NCBI RefSeq assembly: GCF_013113715.1
Contig: NZ_CP053344.1
Span: 558,001 to 622,000 of the forward strand
Reading direction: 5' to 3'
DNA length: 64,000 nt
DNA from: Herbiconiux sp. SALV-R1
GTDB lineage: Bacteria; Actinomycetota; Actinomycetes; Actinomycetales; Microbacteriaceae
Both the position numbers and the translations under genes were made by a program. Below the pieces are notes generated by a model. The model saw only the letters and a list, made by a program, of their open reading frames with translations. It did not search any database and was not told the DNA's origin. Positions within the stretch are counted from its first letter, which is position 1; every line of letters begins with the position of its first letter. Below are positions 32,914-41,474 of the stretch, in pieces.

Positions 32914-33725
32914 GACGAGTGAGTGCACTCGCGGTCGCGAGGATCGCGCTGCTGTGGGCGGCGGCGATCTTCGTGCTCTTCCCCCTGATCTGGATCGCCC
33001 TGGCGAGCTTCAAGACCCCGGGGCAGCTGAACGACCCCAATCTCGTGCTGTTCTCGCCTACCTTCGAGAGCTGGCAGAACGTGCTGTCGTCGGGCATCCT
33101 CGACGCCGCCGGCCGCAGCGCCATCGTGGGGCTGACGACCGTGGCGATCAGCGTCGTCGTGGGCAGCATGGGCGCCTACGTCATCGCGAAGTACCGCGCC
33201 GGCGGCACCGCCACCCGGTTCGGGATGCTCGCGGCGCAGGTTCTGCCGCCGGCGGTTCTGGTGTTCCCGTTCCTCACCATGGCCTACGCGCTGCGGCTCA
33301 ACGACACCCTGGTGCCGGTGATCTTCGCGCACCTCAGCTTCGTGCTGCCCGTGGTCACCTGGTTCCTCATCGGCTTCTTCGAGGCGGTGCCGCGGTCGCT
33401 CGAGGAGCAGGCGCGGGTCGACGGGTTCAGCCGGTTCGGCGCCTTCTGGCGCGTCGTGCTCCCTCAGGTGCTGCCGGGCATCGGGGCGGCCGCCATCTTC
33501 GGCTTCACGCTGTCGTGGAACGACATGTTCTACGGGCTCATCCTCGCCCCCGGGAAGGCGGCGATCCTCCCGGTCGCCATCGCCGGCTTCAACACCTTCC
33601 GGGGTGTGCAGCTCGGGTCGATGAGCGCGGCGATCCTCATCGCGGTGATCCCCGTGGTCATCGCCAGTTTCTTCATCCAGCGCAAGCTCGTGCAGGGCAT
33701 CAGCGGTGGCGCGGTCAAGTCTTAG
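32910..33725 (+). CDS. ABC sugar transporter permease (MalG-like)
   Basis: A 271-aa partner permease. Six helices, and the EAA motif EAVPRSLEEQARVDGFSRFGAFWRVVLPQV, then the MalG-like final helix. N-terminal periplasmic segment FKTPGQLNDPNLVLFSPTFESW is typical. Starts with ATG 32910 overlapping the preceding stop. Completes the membrane channel. Confidence 0.9.
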   Translation: MRRVSALAVARIALLWAAAIFVLFPLIWIALASFKTPGQLNDPNLVLFSPTFESWQNVLSSGILDAAGRSAIVGLTTVAISVVVGSMGAYVIAKYRAGGTATRFGMLAAQVLPPAVLVFPFLTMAYALRLNDTLVPVIFAHLSFVLPVVTWFLIGFFEAVPRSLEEQARVDGFSRFGAFWRVVLPQVLPGIGAAAIFGFTLSWNDMFYGLILAPGKAAILPVAIAGFNTFRGVQLGSMSAAILIAVIPVVIASFFIQRKLVQGISGGAVKS

Positions 33726-33740
33726 GTCTGGTGGAATCTC

Positions 33741-34805
33741 ATGGCAACAGTCACATTCTCGAACGTCAACAAGAGCTACGGTCAGACGCAGATCGTCGAG
33801 AACCTCAACCTCGAGCTGCCCGACGGGTCGCTGACCGTTCTGGTCGGCCCCTCCGGGTGCGGCAAGTCGACATCGCTCCGGATGCTCGCCGGGCTCGAAC
33901 CCATCACCTCCGGTGAGATCGTCATCGGCGACAAGACGGTGACGAAGCTCGAACCCAAAGACCGCGACGTCGCGATGGTCTTCCAGAACTATGCGTTGTA
34001 TCCGCACCTGACGGTGCGCGAGAACATCGCCTTCCCGCTGCGGGCCACGAAGGAGCCGCGAGCCGCCGCGCGCAAGCGCGCCGACGAGGTGGCGGAGTCG
34101 CTCGGCCTCACCCACCTGCTCGACCGCAAGCCGAAAGACCTCTCCGGCGGCCAGCAGCAGCGCGTGGCGATCGGGCGGGCGATCATCCGTCAGCCCTCCG
34201 TCTTCCTGTTCGACGAGCCCCTCAGCAACCTGGATGCGAAACTGCGCGTCGAGACCCGCACCGAGCTGCTGCAGATTCAGCGGCGGCTCGGCATTACCTC
34301 GCTCTACGTCACCCACGACCAGGAGGAGGCCATGACCCTCTCCGACCGCATGGTCGTGATGAGGGAGGGCAAGATCGCCCAGCAGGGCACTCCGCTCGAG
34401 GTCTACGGCAAACCGGCGAACACCTTCGTCGCGGCGTTCGTGGGCAGTCCGAAGATGAACCTCATCGACGGGGAGCTCGTGCGCGGGGAATTCGTGGCCC
34501 CCAACGGACTGCGCTTCGAGCTCGGTACCGACAGCCCCGACGGGGCGGTGACGCTGGGCGTGCGGCCTGACGATCTCCTGGTGGAGACCGTCGCCGGGTC
34601 GGGCAGCCGTGTCTCGGTCGGGCTGGTGGAGTTGCTCGGGCCGCGCGCGATCGTCTCGCTCGACGCCGCCGGCATCGCCCTCACGAGCGTCGTGGAGGCG
34701 TCGAACCTCGCCGGCGTGAGCGAGTCGTCGGCGGTTTCGTTGCGGGTGCGGCCCGGGAGCTGGCATCTGTTCGACCGTGTCTCCGGGGAGCGCCTGCCCG
34801 AGTGA
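33741..34805 (+). CDS. ABC transporter ATPase (UgpC/MsmK-like)
   Basis: A 354-aa nucleotide-binding subunit. Walker A GPSGCGKST, Q-loop FQNYALYPH, signature LSGGQQQRVAIGRAI, Walker B VFLFDEPLSNLDA and H-loop VTHDQEEAM are all intact. A C-terminal TOBE regulatory domain (residues about 240-354) is present. It powers the sugar importer. It starts 15 bp after the permease and overlaps the EamA gene by 4 bp. Confidence 0.93.
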   Translation: MATVTFSNVNKSYGQTQIVENLNLELPDGSLTVLVGPSGCGKSTSLRMLAGLEPITSGEIVIGDKTVTKLEPKDRDVAMVFQNYALYPHLTVRENIAFPLRATKEPRAAARKRADEVAESLGLTHLLDRKPKDLSGGQQQRVAIGRAIIRQPSVFLFDEPLSNLDAKLRVETRTELLQIQRRLGITSLYVTHDQEEAMTLSDRMVVMREGKIAQQGTPLEVYGKPANTFVAAFVGSPKMNLIDGELVRGEFVAPNGLRFELGTDSPDGAVTLGVRPDDLLVETVAGSGSRVSVGLVELLGPRAIVSLDAAGIALTSVVEASNLAGVSESSAVSLRVRPGSWHLFDRVSGERLPE

Positions 34806-35746
34806 CCGTGAGTTCGGGTCGACCGCGCGGGCGCGGGCGCGGTGGCTTCTGGGTGCTCGCGGCCGCGACGGTCTGGGGCACCTCCGGTGCCGCAGCGGCG
34901 CTCGTGCCCCAGGTGAGTGCGCTGGTGGTCGGCGCTCTCACCCTCGCGGTGTCGGGCATCGTGCTCTGCGCGGTGATGTTCCGGAGGATCGGGGCGGTGT
35001 TCCGAGCATCCGGAGCCGGGCCTCTGCTCGCGGTCGCGGCCGGGTGCCTCGGCGTCTACATCCTCGCCTTCTTCTCCGGGATGGCCCTCGCGGGCGTGGC
35101 CGTCGGCACGGTGATCGCGATCGTCTCCGCTCCCATCGTGGTGGGCGCGATCGAGGCCGTCACCGCCTCGGCGCTGCCCGGTCGGAGATGGTCGGTGGCC
35201 GCCGCGCTGACGTTGGCCGGCGGGGTGCTGCTCGTGACGGGGCGGCAGTCTTCGGTCGGGTCTCCGGTCGACCCGGGTCAGCTCGCGATCGGCTCGGCGG
35301 TCGCCGTGCTGGCCGGGATCGCCTACGCGGGATTCACGATCGCCACGTCGCGCCTCATCCTCCCGTCGCCCCGCCGCCCCGAGGGTCTCGCCGATGGCCC
35401 GGTGATCGGCGCCGTGCAGGGGCTGACCGTGATCCCTCTGGCGGTGGTCGCCCTTGTGGTGGGAGTGCCGGGCGTGACCGAGGTCGCTGCCTGGAGCGTG
35501 CTGCTGTACATCGGGCTCGTGCCGACGGCCGTCGGCTACCTCCTGTATGCGCGGGGCCTACGGCACGTCTCGGCATCGACCGCGTCGCTCCTCACCCTGT
35601 TCGAGCCCGTCGTGGCGACGCTGCTCGGCGTGTTCCTGATCGGTGAGGTGCTCTCGTCGGTCGGCTGGGTGGGGCTGGGGCTGGCGATGGCGGGGCTCGC
35701 TGCGGCGACCGTGACCGCCGGGGCGGTGGGTGTGGCCGACCGCTGA
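34802..35746 (+). CDS. EamA/DMT superfamily transporter
   Basis: A 314-aa ten-helix protein with two EamA repeats: AAATVWGTSGAAAALVPQ at the start of the first and SVAVLAGIAYAGFTIATSRL at the start of the second, then YARGLRHVSASTASLLTLFEPVVATLLG. The GTG at 34802 overlaps the ATPase stop by 4 bp, so it belongs to the same transcript. It may export a by-product or overflow metabolite. Substrate unknown. Confidence 0.85.
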   Translation: MTVSSGRPRGRGRGGFWVLAAATVWGTSGAAAALVPQVSALVVGALTLAVSGIVLCAVMFRRIGAVFRASGAGPLLAVAAGCLGVYILAFFSGMALAGVAVGTVIAIVSAPIVVGAIEAVTASALPGRRWSVAAALTLAGGVLLVTGRQSSVGSPVDPGQLAIGSAVAVLAGIAYAGFTIATSRLILPSPRRPEGLADGPVIGAVQGLTVIPLAVVALVVGVPGVTEVAAWSVLLYIGLVPTAVGYLLYARGLRHVSASTASLLTLFEPVVATLLGVFLIGEVLSSVGWVGLGLAMAGLAAATVTAGAVGVADR

Positions 35747-35832
35747 CGCTGCGTGCCGACCGGAGGTCGCGGACGTACGGTGGGACTCCACAGCTTCTCG
35801 GGCGACCGGGGACCGACGACCACGGGACCACC

Positions 35833-37116
35833 ATGACCATCACCACCCCCGACACCCTGCTCACCGACGCCGACCTCCAACGCCGGGCGGCACTGCGCCG
35901 CATGAAGGTGCTCGCCACCGCGCTCCTCGTCGTCGCGGCGGTCGTGTTCGCCGTGGCGTTCGGGTTGCAAGACCAGTACCCCTGGCTGGGCTACGTGCGC
36001 GCCGCCGCCGAAGGGGCGATGGTGGGGGCGCTCGCCGACTGGTTCGCGGTGACGGCGTTGTTCCGGCATCCGCTGGGGTTGCGCATCCCGCACACGGCGA
36101 TCATCCCGAACCGCAAAGACGAGATCGGCGTGAGCCTCGGCGAGTTCGTGGAGCAGAACTTCCTCTCCGACGAGGTGGTGCGCAGCAAGCTCGCCACCTT
36201 CAGCATCGCCGACCGCCTCGGGACCTGGCTCGCCGACCCGAAGAACGCCGAGCGGGCGAGCGCCGAGGGCGCGGTGGTGGCGCAGGGCGTGCTGCGGTTC
36301 TTGAGCGACGCCGACGTCGAGCGGCTCATCGAGCGGCTCGCGCGCACGCACCTGTTCGACCGCGAGTGGGCGCCCACGATCGGGCGCGTCGGTGCTGAGC
36401 TGGTGGCCGCCGGGCAGCAGCGGGCGGTCGTGGATGCGCTGGTCGAGGCGACGGAGACGTGGCTGACCGAGCATCCGGATGCCCTCGGCGAAGTCGTCTC
36501 CACCCGCCTGCCGCGGTGGGTGCCCGGTTTCGCGAAGGGGCTCGCCGACGAGCGGGCGCACAAGGAGCTGATCGGGGTGCTGCGGGCTGTGCGCGACGAC
36601 CCCGAGCATCCGTTGCGGGTCGCGATCGACGGGTACCTCGTCGACCTCACCGAGCGGTTGCAGCACGATCCAGCGATGGCGGAGCGGGTCGAGGAGATCA
36701 AGGCGTCGCTGCTCGAGAGCGAGCGGATGCGCACCTTCGCCGGGCGCGTCTGGGAGGCCGTGAAGGCGACGCTGACGTCGGCGCTCGCCGACCCCGCGAG
36801 CGAGCTGCGGGTGGGGGCGGCGTCGGCGCTGGTCGACGTGGGGGTGCGGCTCTCGGCCGACCGGGCGTTGTCGGCCAAGATCGATGCCTGGATCGCCGAC
36901 GCCGCTGGGTACGCGGTGCAGAAGTACCGGCACGACCTCGCGTCGGTGATCAGTGAGACGGTGCAGCGGTGGGATGCGCGGGAGACCACCCAGAAGATCG
37001 AGCTGCAGGTGGGGCGAGACCTGCAGTTCATCCGCATCAACGGCACCGTCGTCGGGGCGATCGCGGGCCTCGCGATCTACGCGATCGCGACGGGGGTGCA
37101 TGCGGTGGTGGGGTGA
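35833..37116 (+). CDS. DUF445 membrane-anchored protein
   Basis: A 427-aa DUF445 protein. The early membrane helix (LATALLVVAAVVFAVAFGL), GAMVGALADWFAVTALFRHPLGLRIPHTAIIPNRKDEIG and the last helix with INGTVVGAIAGLAIYAIA are diagnostic. Between them is a long helical soluble region. The function of DUF445 is not known; a role in envelope or membrane organisation has been guessed. It stands alone after the transport operon. Confidence 0.9.
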   Translation: MTITTPDTLLTDADLQRRAALRRMKVLATALLVVAAVVFAVAFGLQDQYPWLGYVRAAAEGAMVGALADWFAVTALFRHPLGLRIPHTAIIPNRKDEIGVSLGEFVEQNFLSDEVVRSKLATFSIADRLGTWLADPKNAERASAEGAVVAQGVLRFLSDADVERLIERLARTHLFDREWAPTIGRVGAELVAAGQQRAVVDALVEATETWLTEHPDALGEVVSTRLPRWVPGFAKGLADERAHKELIGVLRAVRDDPEHPLRVAIDGYLVDLTERLQHDPAMAERVEEIKASLLESERMRTFAGRVWEAVKATLTSALADPASELRVGAASALVDVGVRLSADRALSAKIDAWIADAAGYAVQKYRHDLASVISETVQRWDARETTQKIELQVGRDLQFIRINGTVVGAIAGLAIYAIATGVHAVVG

Positions 37117-37241
37117 GCCGGCCGCGGCGGGTGGCCTGTAGCGGACGTGTCCGGATGCGGGCCTTGCTTCGGGTGGATGGGCGTCGTGACACTGGGGGGC
37201 ATGGATGAGCTGAACCGCGGCGCGGGCGCCGCGCGCGCCCG

Positions 37242-38615
37242 ATGACTGCCGGGCTCGGGGACTGCCTCGCCGACACGGGGTCGGGGGCCCTTCCGCTGCT
37301 CCTGGTCGCCGTGCTCCTGCTCGGCGGCGGGGTTGCGGCGACGGCGGTGCTCAGGCGTGTGCTCGTGCGCCGGGGTCGCGCAGGGCGCGGTGCGGGGAGG
37401 CCGGGGGTCGGGGTGCTCGGGCTCGTCGTGGCGGTCGGGCTGACCGCATCCGTTCTCGCTCTCGGCGGGCCCACCTCGAGCGCGATGGCGGCGGGGCCGT
37501 GCGAGGCGCAGCCGACGGCGACCCCGACCGCCCCGGTACCGGATGCGCGGGTGGGGTCAGACCAGGAGGTCACCTTCGAGAGCGCGGGCGTCACCGTTCA
37601 CGGAAGCTATCGGAGGCCGGTCGACCCGGGCGGGAGCATCCCGGCCGCCGTCATCGTGGTGGGGACAGGCAACGTGGATCGGAACGGCAACGGGGTGGGG
37701 ATCGAGTCGGAGCTGTACCGCTGGATCGCCGACCGGTTGAGCGAACAGGGGGTCGCATCCTTCCGCTACGACAAACTCGGGGTCGGTGCGACCGGGCTGG
37801 GGGCCTATGCCTCAGACCCGGATGTGCTCGCCACCATCGGGTACGACACGCTGCGGGTGCAGCCGGCGCGGGATGCGCTGTCGTTCTTGGCGGCGCAACC
37901 CGGGATCGACGCGAGCCGGCTCATAGTCGTGGGGCACAGCGAGGGTGGGGCGATCGCGCTCGACCTCGACGCGCATCCGGGTGACGGGCCGGTGCCGGCG
38001 GGACTCGTGCTCTTCGAGCCGAGCTACGCGCGGCTGTTCGACGTGGTGATCGCGCAGATGACCTCGCAGCTCGACGCCGCGGTCGCTGCGGGTGACGTCA
38101 CGGCTTCGGATGCGCAGGTGCTGAAGGCGTGGGCTGCGGCGGGCGTCGAGGAACTGCGGTCGGGTGCGCCGCCGTACGCCGCTCCCGGCCCGCCGCCGCT
38201 GCCCGAGGCGACGGGCTTCACCGCGGTCACGCAATCGGCGGTGCAGCTCGCGTTCTACGAGTTCGAGCCCGTCGCGATGCTGCAGTCGAAGTCGTACCGC
38301 TCGCAGTACGGGAAGGATGCCGACGAGGTCTACTCACCCGGCCTCTCTCCCGGGGTCACGGTTCCGACCCTCATCACCTGCGGCACCCGCGACGTGCAGA
38401 CGCCGTGCGGCGACGGCACGCCGGGGTCGGGGGTCGTGGCAATCGCTGACGGCTTCGCGCCGGGCGTCGCCCGGTTCGTGGAGCTCCCCGGCACGGTGCA
38501 CCTCCTCCGCGACATCGGCGACGCCGACGTCCCCGACGTCGAGGCGCAGCTCGCCTACCCCTTCTCCGCGGTAGCCGAGCAGGCGTTCGTCGAGTACCTG
38601 CAGCGGTTCGAGTGA
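37242..38615 (+). CDS. Membrane-tethered alpha/beta hydrolase
   Basis: The 457-aa product has two N-terminal membrane helices (about residues 13-35 and 55-85). An outside hydrolase domain follows: SFRYDKLGVG, nucleophile elbow GHSEGGAIAL, acid in GTRDVQTPC and His in PGTVHLLRD. There are Cys residues (AGPCEAQ, TCGTRD, TPCGDG) that might pair. ATG 37242 has no Shine-Dalgarno, but overlaps the TGA of a 14-codon frame (37201-37245, MDELNRGAGAARAR), so coupling to a tiny upstream peptide or a leaderless start is possible. Confidence 0.82.
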   Translation: MTAGLGDCLADTGSGALPLLLVAVLLLGGGVAATAVLRRVLVRRGRAGRGAGRPGVGVLGLVVAVGLTASVLALGGPTSSAMAAGPCEAQPTATPTAPVPDARVGSDQEVTFESAGVTVHGSYRRPVDPGGSIPAAVIVVGTGNVDRNGNGVGIESELYRWIADRLSEQGVASFRYDKLGVGATGLGAYASDPDVLATIGYDTLRVQPARDALSFLAAQPGIDASRLIVVGHSEGGAIALDLDAHPGDGPVPAGLVLFEPSYARLFDVVIAQMTSQLDAAVAAGDVTASDAQVLKAWAAAGVEELRSGAPPYAAPGPPPLPEATGFTAVTQSAVQLAFYEFEPVAMLQSKSYRSQYGKDADEVYSPGLSPGVTVPTLITCGTRDVQTPCGDGTPGSGVVAIADGFAPGVARFVELPGTVHLLRDIGDADVPDVEAQLAYPFSAVAEQAFVEYLQRFE

Positions 38616-38652
38616 GGCGTCGCAGAACCCCGTCCGCGTTCCCCGGTGACTG

Positions 38653-38724
38653 GTTCGAAAACGCAAACCTCGCCGCATCCTTCCTCGTAGGAGGCTCGGA
38701 TGCCGCGACGTTTGCTTTTCTGAA
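38653..38724. terminator. Long imperfect inverted repeat, bidirectional terminator
   Basis: The left arm from 38653 (GGTTCGAAAACGCAAAC at first) pairs with the right arm to 38724 (GTTTGCTTTTCTGAAC) over about 32 bp, with two bulges and about five mismatches, closing on TTCCTC-GTA-GGAGG (38681-38695). It lies between the convergent hydrolase genes (ends 38615 and 38765). The T-rich GCTTTTC on one strand and GCGTTTTC on the other suit termination in both directions. Confidence 0.72.
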
Positions 38725-38764
38725 CGCGCCTGGGCCCGCTCCCGCCCGGCCGGTTCGAGCTGGG

Positions 38765-39493
38765 CTACCGGTTCGCCCGTTCGTCGAGCCAGTCGTGAAC
38801 TGCGGGCCAGTGGGGGGCGTCGGGGGAGATGGCGTCGAGGTGGGGGAGGGAGGGCAACTCGAGGAGGGTGACGTCGGCGGCCGCGGCGCGGGCGGCGGAC
38901 ACGTAGGCGTGGGTGTGGGAGAGGGGGACGCGGGTGTCGTCGGTGCCGTGGACGATGAGGGTGGGTGCGCGCGGGGGTGCCTGGGCGAGGGGGGAGGCCG
39001 AGGCGTAGGTGTCGGGGGCCTCTTCGGGGGAGGCACCGAAGAACTCGGCGACGGCGCCGTCGCCGATGCCCTCGCGGTAGCCGCGGATGAGGTCGGTCAC
39101 CGGGGCCAGGGCCACCACGGCGTCGCCGGGCTCGCCGGCGAGGAGGGCGAGTTGGCCGCCGACCGAGTGGCCCACGAGGGCGAGGCAGCGGGACGGCAGG
39201 GCGCGCGAACGCACCGCCGCTAGCGCCGAGGCGAGGTCGTCGCGCATCTCGGGCCAGGTGCCGGGGCCGCGGCGGTATTCGAGGTTGGCGACCGTCCAGC
39301 CCCGGGCGGTGAAGGAGGGCACGAGCGGATGCATGAGCGACGCGGTGAAGCGCTCGCGCCAGTAGCCGCCGTGCAGCAGCACGACCGTGCCGCGGGGCCC
39401 GGCAGGAGCATCCGGAGCCGCCGACCACCACTCGGTGTGCTGGTCGGGGTGGGGTCCGTACGGCTCGATGCGCGGCAGAGCGGCCCCCGTCAT
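38765..39493 (-). CDS. Alpha/beta hydrolase (kynurenine-formamidase/esterase-like)
   Basis: A 242-aa hydrolase: HGGYW (oxyanion), LVGHSVGGQLAL (nucleophile), HGTDDTRVPL (acid) and LPHLDA (His). No signal peptide. The HGGYWRERFTASLMHPLV start is like kynurenine formamidase and related small esterases. It is the last gene of the minus-strand catabolic set, with a 4-bp overlap to the cupin. A role in hydrolysing an ester or lactone intermediate is inferred from the context. Confidence 0.88.
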   Translation of the reverse strand: MTGAALPRIEPYGPHPDQHTEWWSAAPDAPAGPRGTVVLLHGGYWRERFTASLMHPLVPSFTARGWTVANLEYRRGPGTWPEMRDDLASALAAVRSRALPSRCLALVGHSVGGQLALLAGEPGDAVVALAPVTDLIRGYREGIGDGAVAEFFGASPEEAPDTYASASPLAQAPPRAPTLIVHGTDDTRVPLSHTHAYVSAARAAAADVTLLELPSLPHLDAISPDAPHWPAVHDWLDERANR

Positions 39494-39966
39494 GCCCCCT
39501 CGACCGTGCCGGGGGCGAGGAAGTCGACGCCGTTCGCGGCCGACAGACGCACGACCTCGTCGGGGTCGGTGACGTTGTGGAGGAGGCTGAACAGGTTCGC
39601 CAGCTTGCCGCCGGGGCTGACCCAGAACAGCGACTTCGCATCCGATTCCTGCTTGTTGTAGTACGCGTGCGGGATGTTGCGCGGCATCTGCACGAGGTCG
39701 CCGGGGCCGGCGGTGGTCCACTGGCCGTCGAGGTAGAGGGTGTAGACGCCCTCGAAGACGTAGATGAACTCGTCTTGGGTGGGGTGCACGTGCGGCGGAA
39801 CGCCGGTGCCGGCGGGGTCATAGGAGAGCCAGGCGTAGGTGCTCGCGCTCTCGATCTTCGTCGTGTAGGTGTGGCCGAGCACGTTCCAGACGCGGCCGTT
39901 GAACGCCTCGTCGGCGCGGACGATGCCGGCGGGCAGGTCGCCCAGGATGATCTCTTCGGTGCTCAA
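39490..39966 (-). CDS. Cupin domain protein
   Basis: A 158-aa single cupin. PPHVHPTQDEFIYVFEGVYTLYLDG is motif 1 (His-x-His ... Glu) and DLVQMPRNIPHAYYNKQ is motif 2 (His), giving a full metal site. It resembles the quercetinase-like/pirin-distant cupins involved in dioxygenation or isomerisation. The ATG is at 39966. It is separated from the AroE-like gene by 132 bp and overlaps the hydrolase by 4 bp. Confidence 0.88.
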   Translation of the reverse strand: MSTEEIILGDLPAGIVRADEAFNGRVWNVLGHTYTTKIESASTYAWLSYDPAGTGVPPHVHPTQDEFIYVFEGVYTLYLDGQWTTAGPGDLVQMPRNIPHAYYNKQESDAKSLFWVSPGGKLANLFSLLHNVTDPDEVVRLSAANGVDFLAPGTVEGA

Positions 39967-40098
39967 CGTCGTGCTCCTTCGGTCGCGGGTGTGGTGCCAG
40001 TGTGCCCGAGGGGGGAGGGGTTTGACCAGGGCGCGCAGGCGGGCGCGGGCAGCACGGCCGGGAGCACGACACGGATGCGCGCGACGGCCCCGCGCCCC

Positions 40099-40893
40099 TT
40101 ACGCAGCGAGGTAGTCGGCGATGAGGCCGATCTGACCGGTGAGCATGTTGAAGCCGTCGTGGGTTCGGGCACCGCTGGAGGCGGCTGCGGCGAGGAACGG
40201 GGTGAGGTCGGCGCTCATCACGACGTCGGCCGCCAGGGCACCCGCCGGGAAGAGCTCGGGCGGCAATGGCGAGGTGTCGGAGGGCGACATGCCGGTCGAG
40301 GTGGCGTTGACGATGAGCTCCGCGTCGGCGACGCGCGAGAGGCCCGTGCCGATATCGGCTGACGGGAACGCCGATCGCAGGCGTTCCGCGAGCGCACGAG
40401 CCCGCGAAGGGGTGCGGTTGCTCACGTCGAGGCGCTCGACGCCGGCGCCGAGCAGCGCCACAGCCACGGCGCTCGCCGCACCGCCCGCACCGAGCACCAG
40501 GGCGCGCCGCTCGTTGGGCTCGAAACCCCGTGCCCGCAGGCCCGCCACGAATCCGAGCCCATCGAAGGTCTCGCCCACCAGGCGACCCGTCGGAGTGCGC
40601 CGCACCACGTTCACCGCCCCGACGATCGCCGCGTTCGGCCCGAGCTCATCGCAGAGCTCGATCACCGACTGCTTGTGGGGCACCGTGATGACCGCGCCGC
40701 TGACGCTCTCGTTCGACCGCATCCCGGCGACGAAGTCGGAGAGTCCGTCGGCCGGAACATGCGCGGGCAGAGTGATGAGGTCGAGCCCGCGGGTCTCCCA
40801 GACGGTGTTGAGCACCTGAGGTGTGCGCAGCTGGCGCACCGGGTCGGCGACGACGAAGCAGAGGCGGGTCGCGCCGGTGATCTCCTGTGACAT
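40099..40893 (-). CDS. Shikimate-dehydrogenase-like (AroE family) enzyme with altered pocket
   Basis: The 264-aa product keeps the AroE fold and catalysis: Lys in ITVPHKQ, AVN, Asp in ETFDGLGF, the NADP loop LGAGGAASAV with NRTPSRA, INATSTGMSP-like VNATSTGMSP, and Gln in GFNMLTGQ. However, the Ser-Lys-Ser that binds the shikimate carboxylate is L22-R23-T24 (ADPVRQLRTPQVLN), and the Asn-Thr-Asp before the catalytic Asp is Thr-Phe-Asp. It is therefore probably a catabolic dehydrogenase for a different cyclic or hydroxylated substrate, not the biosynthetic AroE. It sits 6 bp from the VOC gene. Confidence 0.85.
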   Translation of the reverse strand: MSQEITGATRLCFVVADPVRQLRTPQVLNTVWETRGLDLITLPAHVPADGLSDFVAGMRSNESVSGAVITVPHKQSVIELCDELGPNAAIVGAVNVVRRTPTGRLVGETFDGLGFVAGLRARGFEPNERRALVLGAGGAASAVAVALLGAGVERLDVSNRTPSRARALAERLRSAFPSADIGTGLSRVADAELIVNATSTGMSPSDTSPLPPELFPAGALAADVVMSADLTPFLAAAASSGARTHDGFNMLTGQIGLIADYLAA

Positions 40894-40899
40894 GGGGGT

Positions 40900-41409
40900 T
40901 CAGACCCTTTCGGTCGGTCGGCGCCGGGACGGCACCTCGATGAGTTCGGTGATGGCGCCGAGCAGGTTCTCGGTGTCGAAGTAGGCGTAGCCGCCGTCGC
41001 CGTCCTGGCCCGTGGCGGAGCCCGTCTGAATGGGCTCGAAGCCCTCGGCCTGCATCGCGACGGTGGTGTCGGCGATCGAGTCGACGTAGAAGCCGAAGTG
41101 GTGCATGCCGTAGCCGTGGCGCTCGATCCACTCGGTGTAGATGTTCGGCCCGTCGAGGCTCTCGACCAGCTCGATCTGGGGCCCGGCGCCGACGAACGCC
41201 AGGCGCATCCGGTAGCTGCTCGGCTCGCCGCGGTAGGTGAGGTGGTCGACGCTGCCGGGGCCGTAGGTGAAGATCGACCAGTCGTCGCGGCCGAGCAGCA
41301 GGCTGTACTGGGCGAGGGCGGCCTTGAGGTCGGGAACGAGCAGGCCGATCTGCTTCACTTCGAGCGACTGCAGCGGCCGTGGCAGCACGGCGGGGGAGGG
41401 AGGAGTCAT
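40900..41409 (-). CDS. VOC family protein (epimerase/dioxygenase-like)
   Basis: A 169-aa VOC-domain protein. LEVKQIGLLVPDLKAALAQY is the first beta-alpha unit, GPQIELVESLDG contains a probable metal Glu, GMHHFGFYVDSI a His, and AITELIEV the final Glu. This matches the methylmalonyl-CoA-epimerase-like subgroup, which covers epimerases and ring-fission enzymes. ATG 41409. In the operon it lies between the SDR and AroE-like genes. Confidence 0.85.
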   Translation of the reverse strand: MTPPSPAVLPRPLQSLEVKQIGLLVPDLKAALAQYSLLLGRDDWSIFTYGPGSVDHLTYRGEPSSYRMRLAFVGAGPQIELVESLDGPNIYTEWIERHGYGMHHFGFYVDSIADTTVAMQAEGFEPIQTGSATGQDGDGGYAYFDTENLLGAITELIEVPSRRRPTERV

Positions 41410-41427
41410 GGCGAGGCGCCTTTCGCA

Positions 41428-41473
41428 GCGGATGAACGGGGCGGCGGATGAAGGGGTGAGCGGATGAACGGGG
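41428..41473 (-). repeat. Three 16-bp direct repeats
   Basis: GCGGATGAACGGGG occurs at 41428-41441, decayed as GCGGATGAAGGGGT at 41444-41457, and again as GCGGATGAACGGGG at 41460-41473, with an exact 16-bp period. They fill the 65-bp gap between the SDR and VOC genes of the catabolic set. Confidence 0.8.
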
Positions 41474-41474
41474 T

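Noticed and set aside
32790-34766. Long minus-strand frame over the ABC transporter genes
   Set aside because: Composition is charged and repetitive; the plus strand has intact permease and ATPase motifs.
38612-39223. Open frame across the convergent spacer with a protein-like FENANLAASFLVGGSDAATFAF segment
   Set aside because: The apparent protein pattern appears on both strands because the DNA is palindromic; no start signal or family match.
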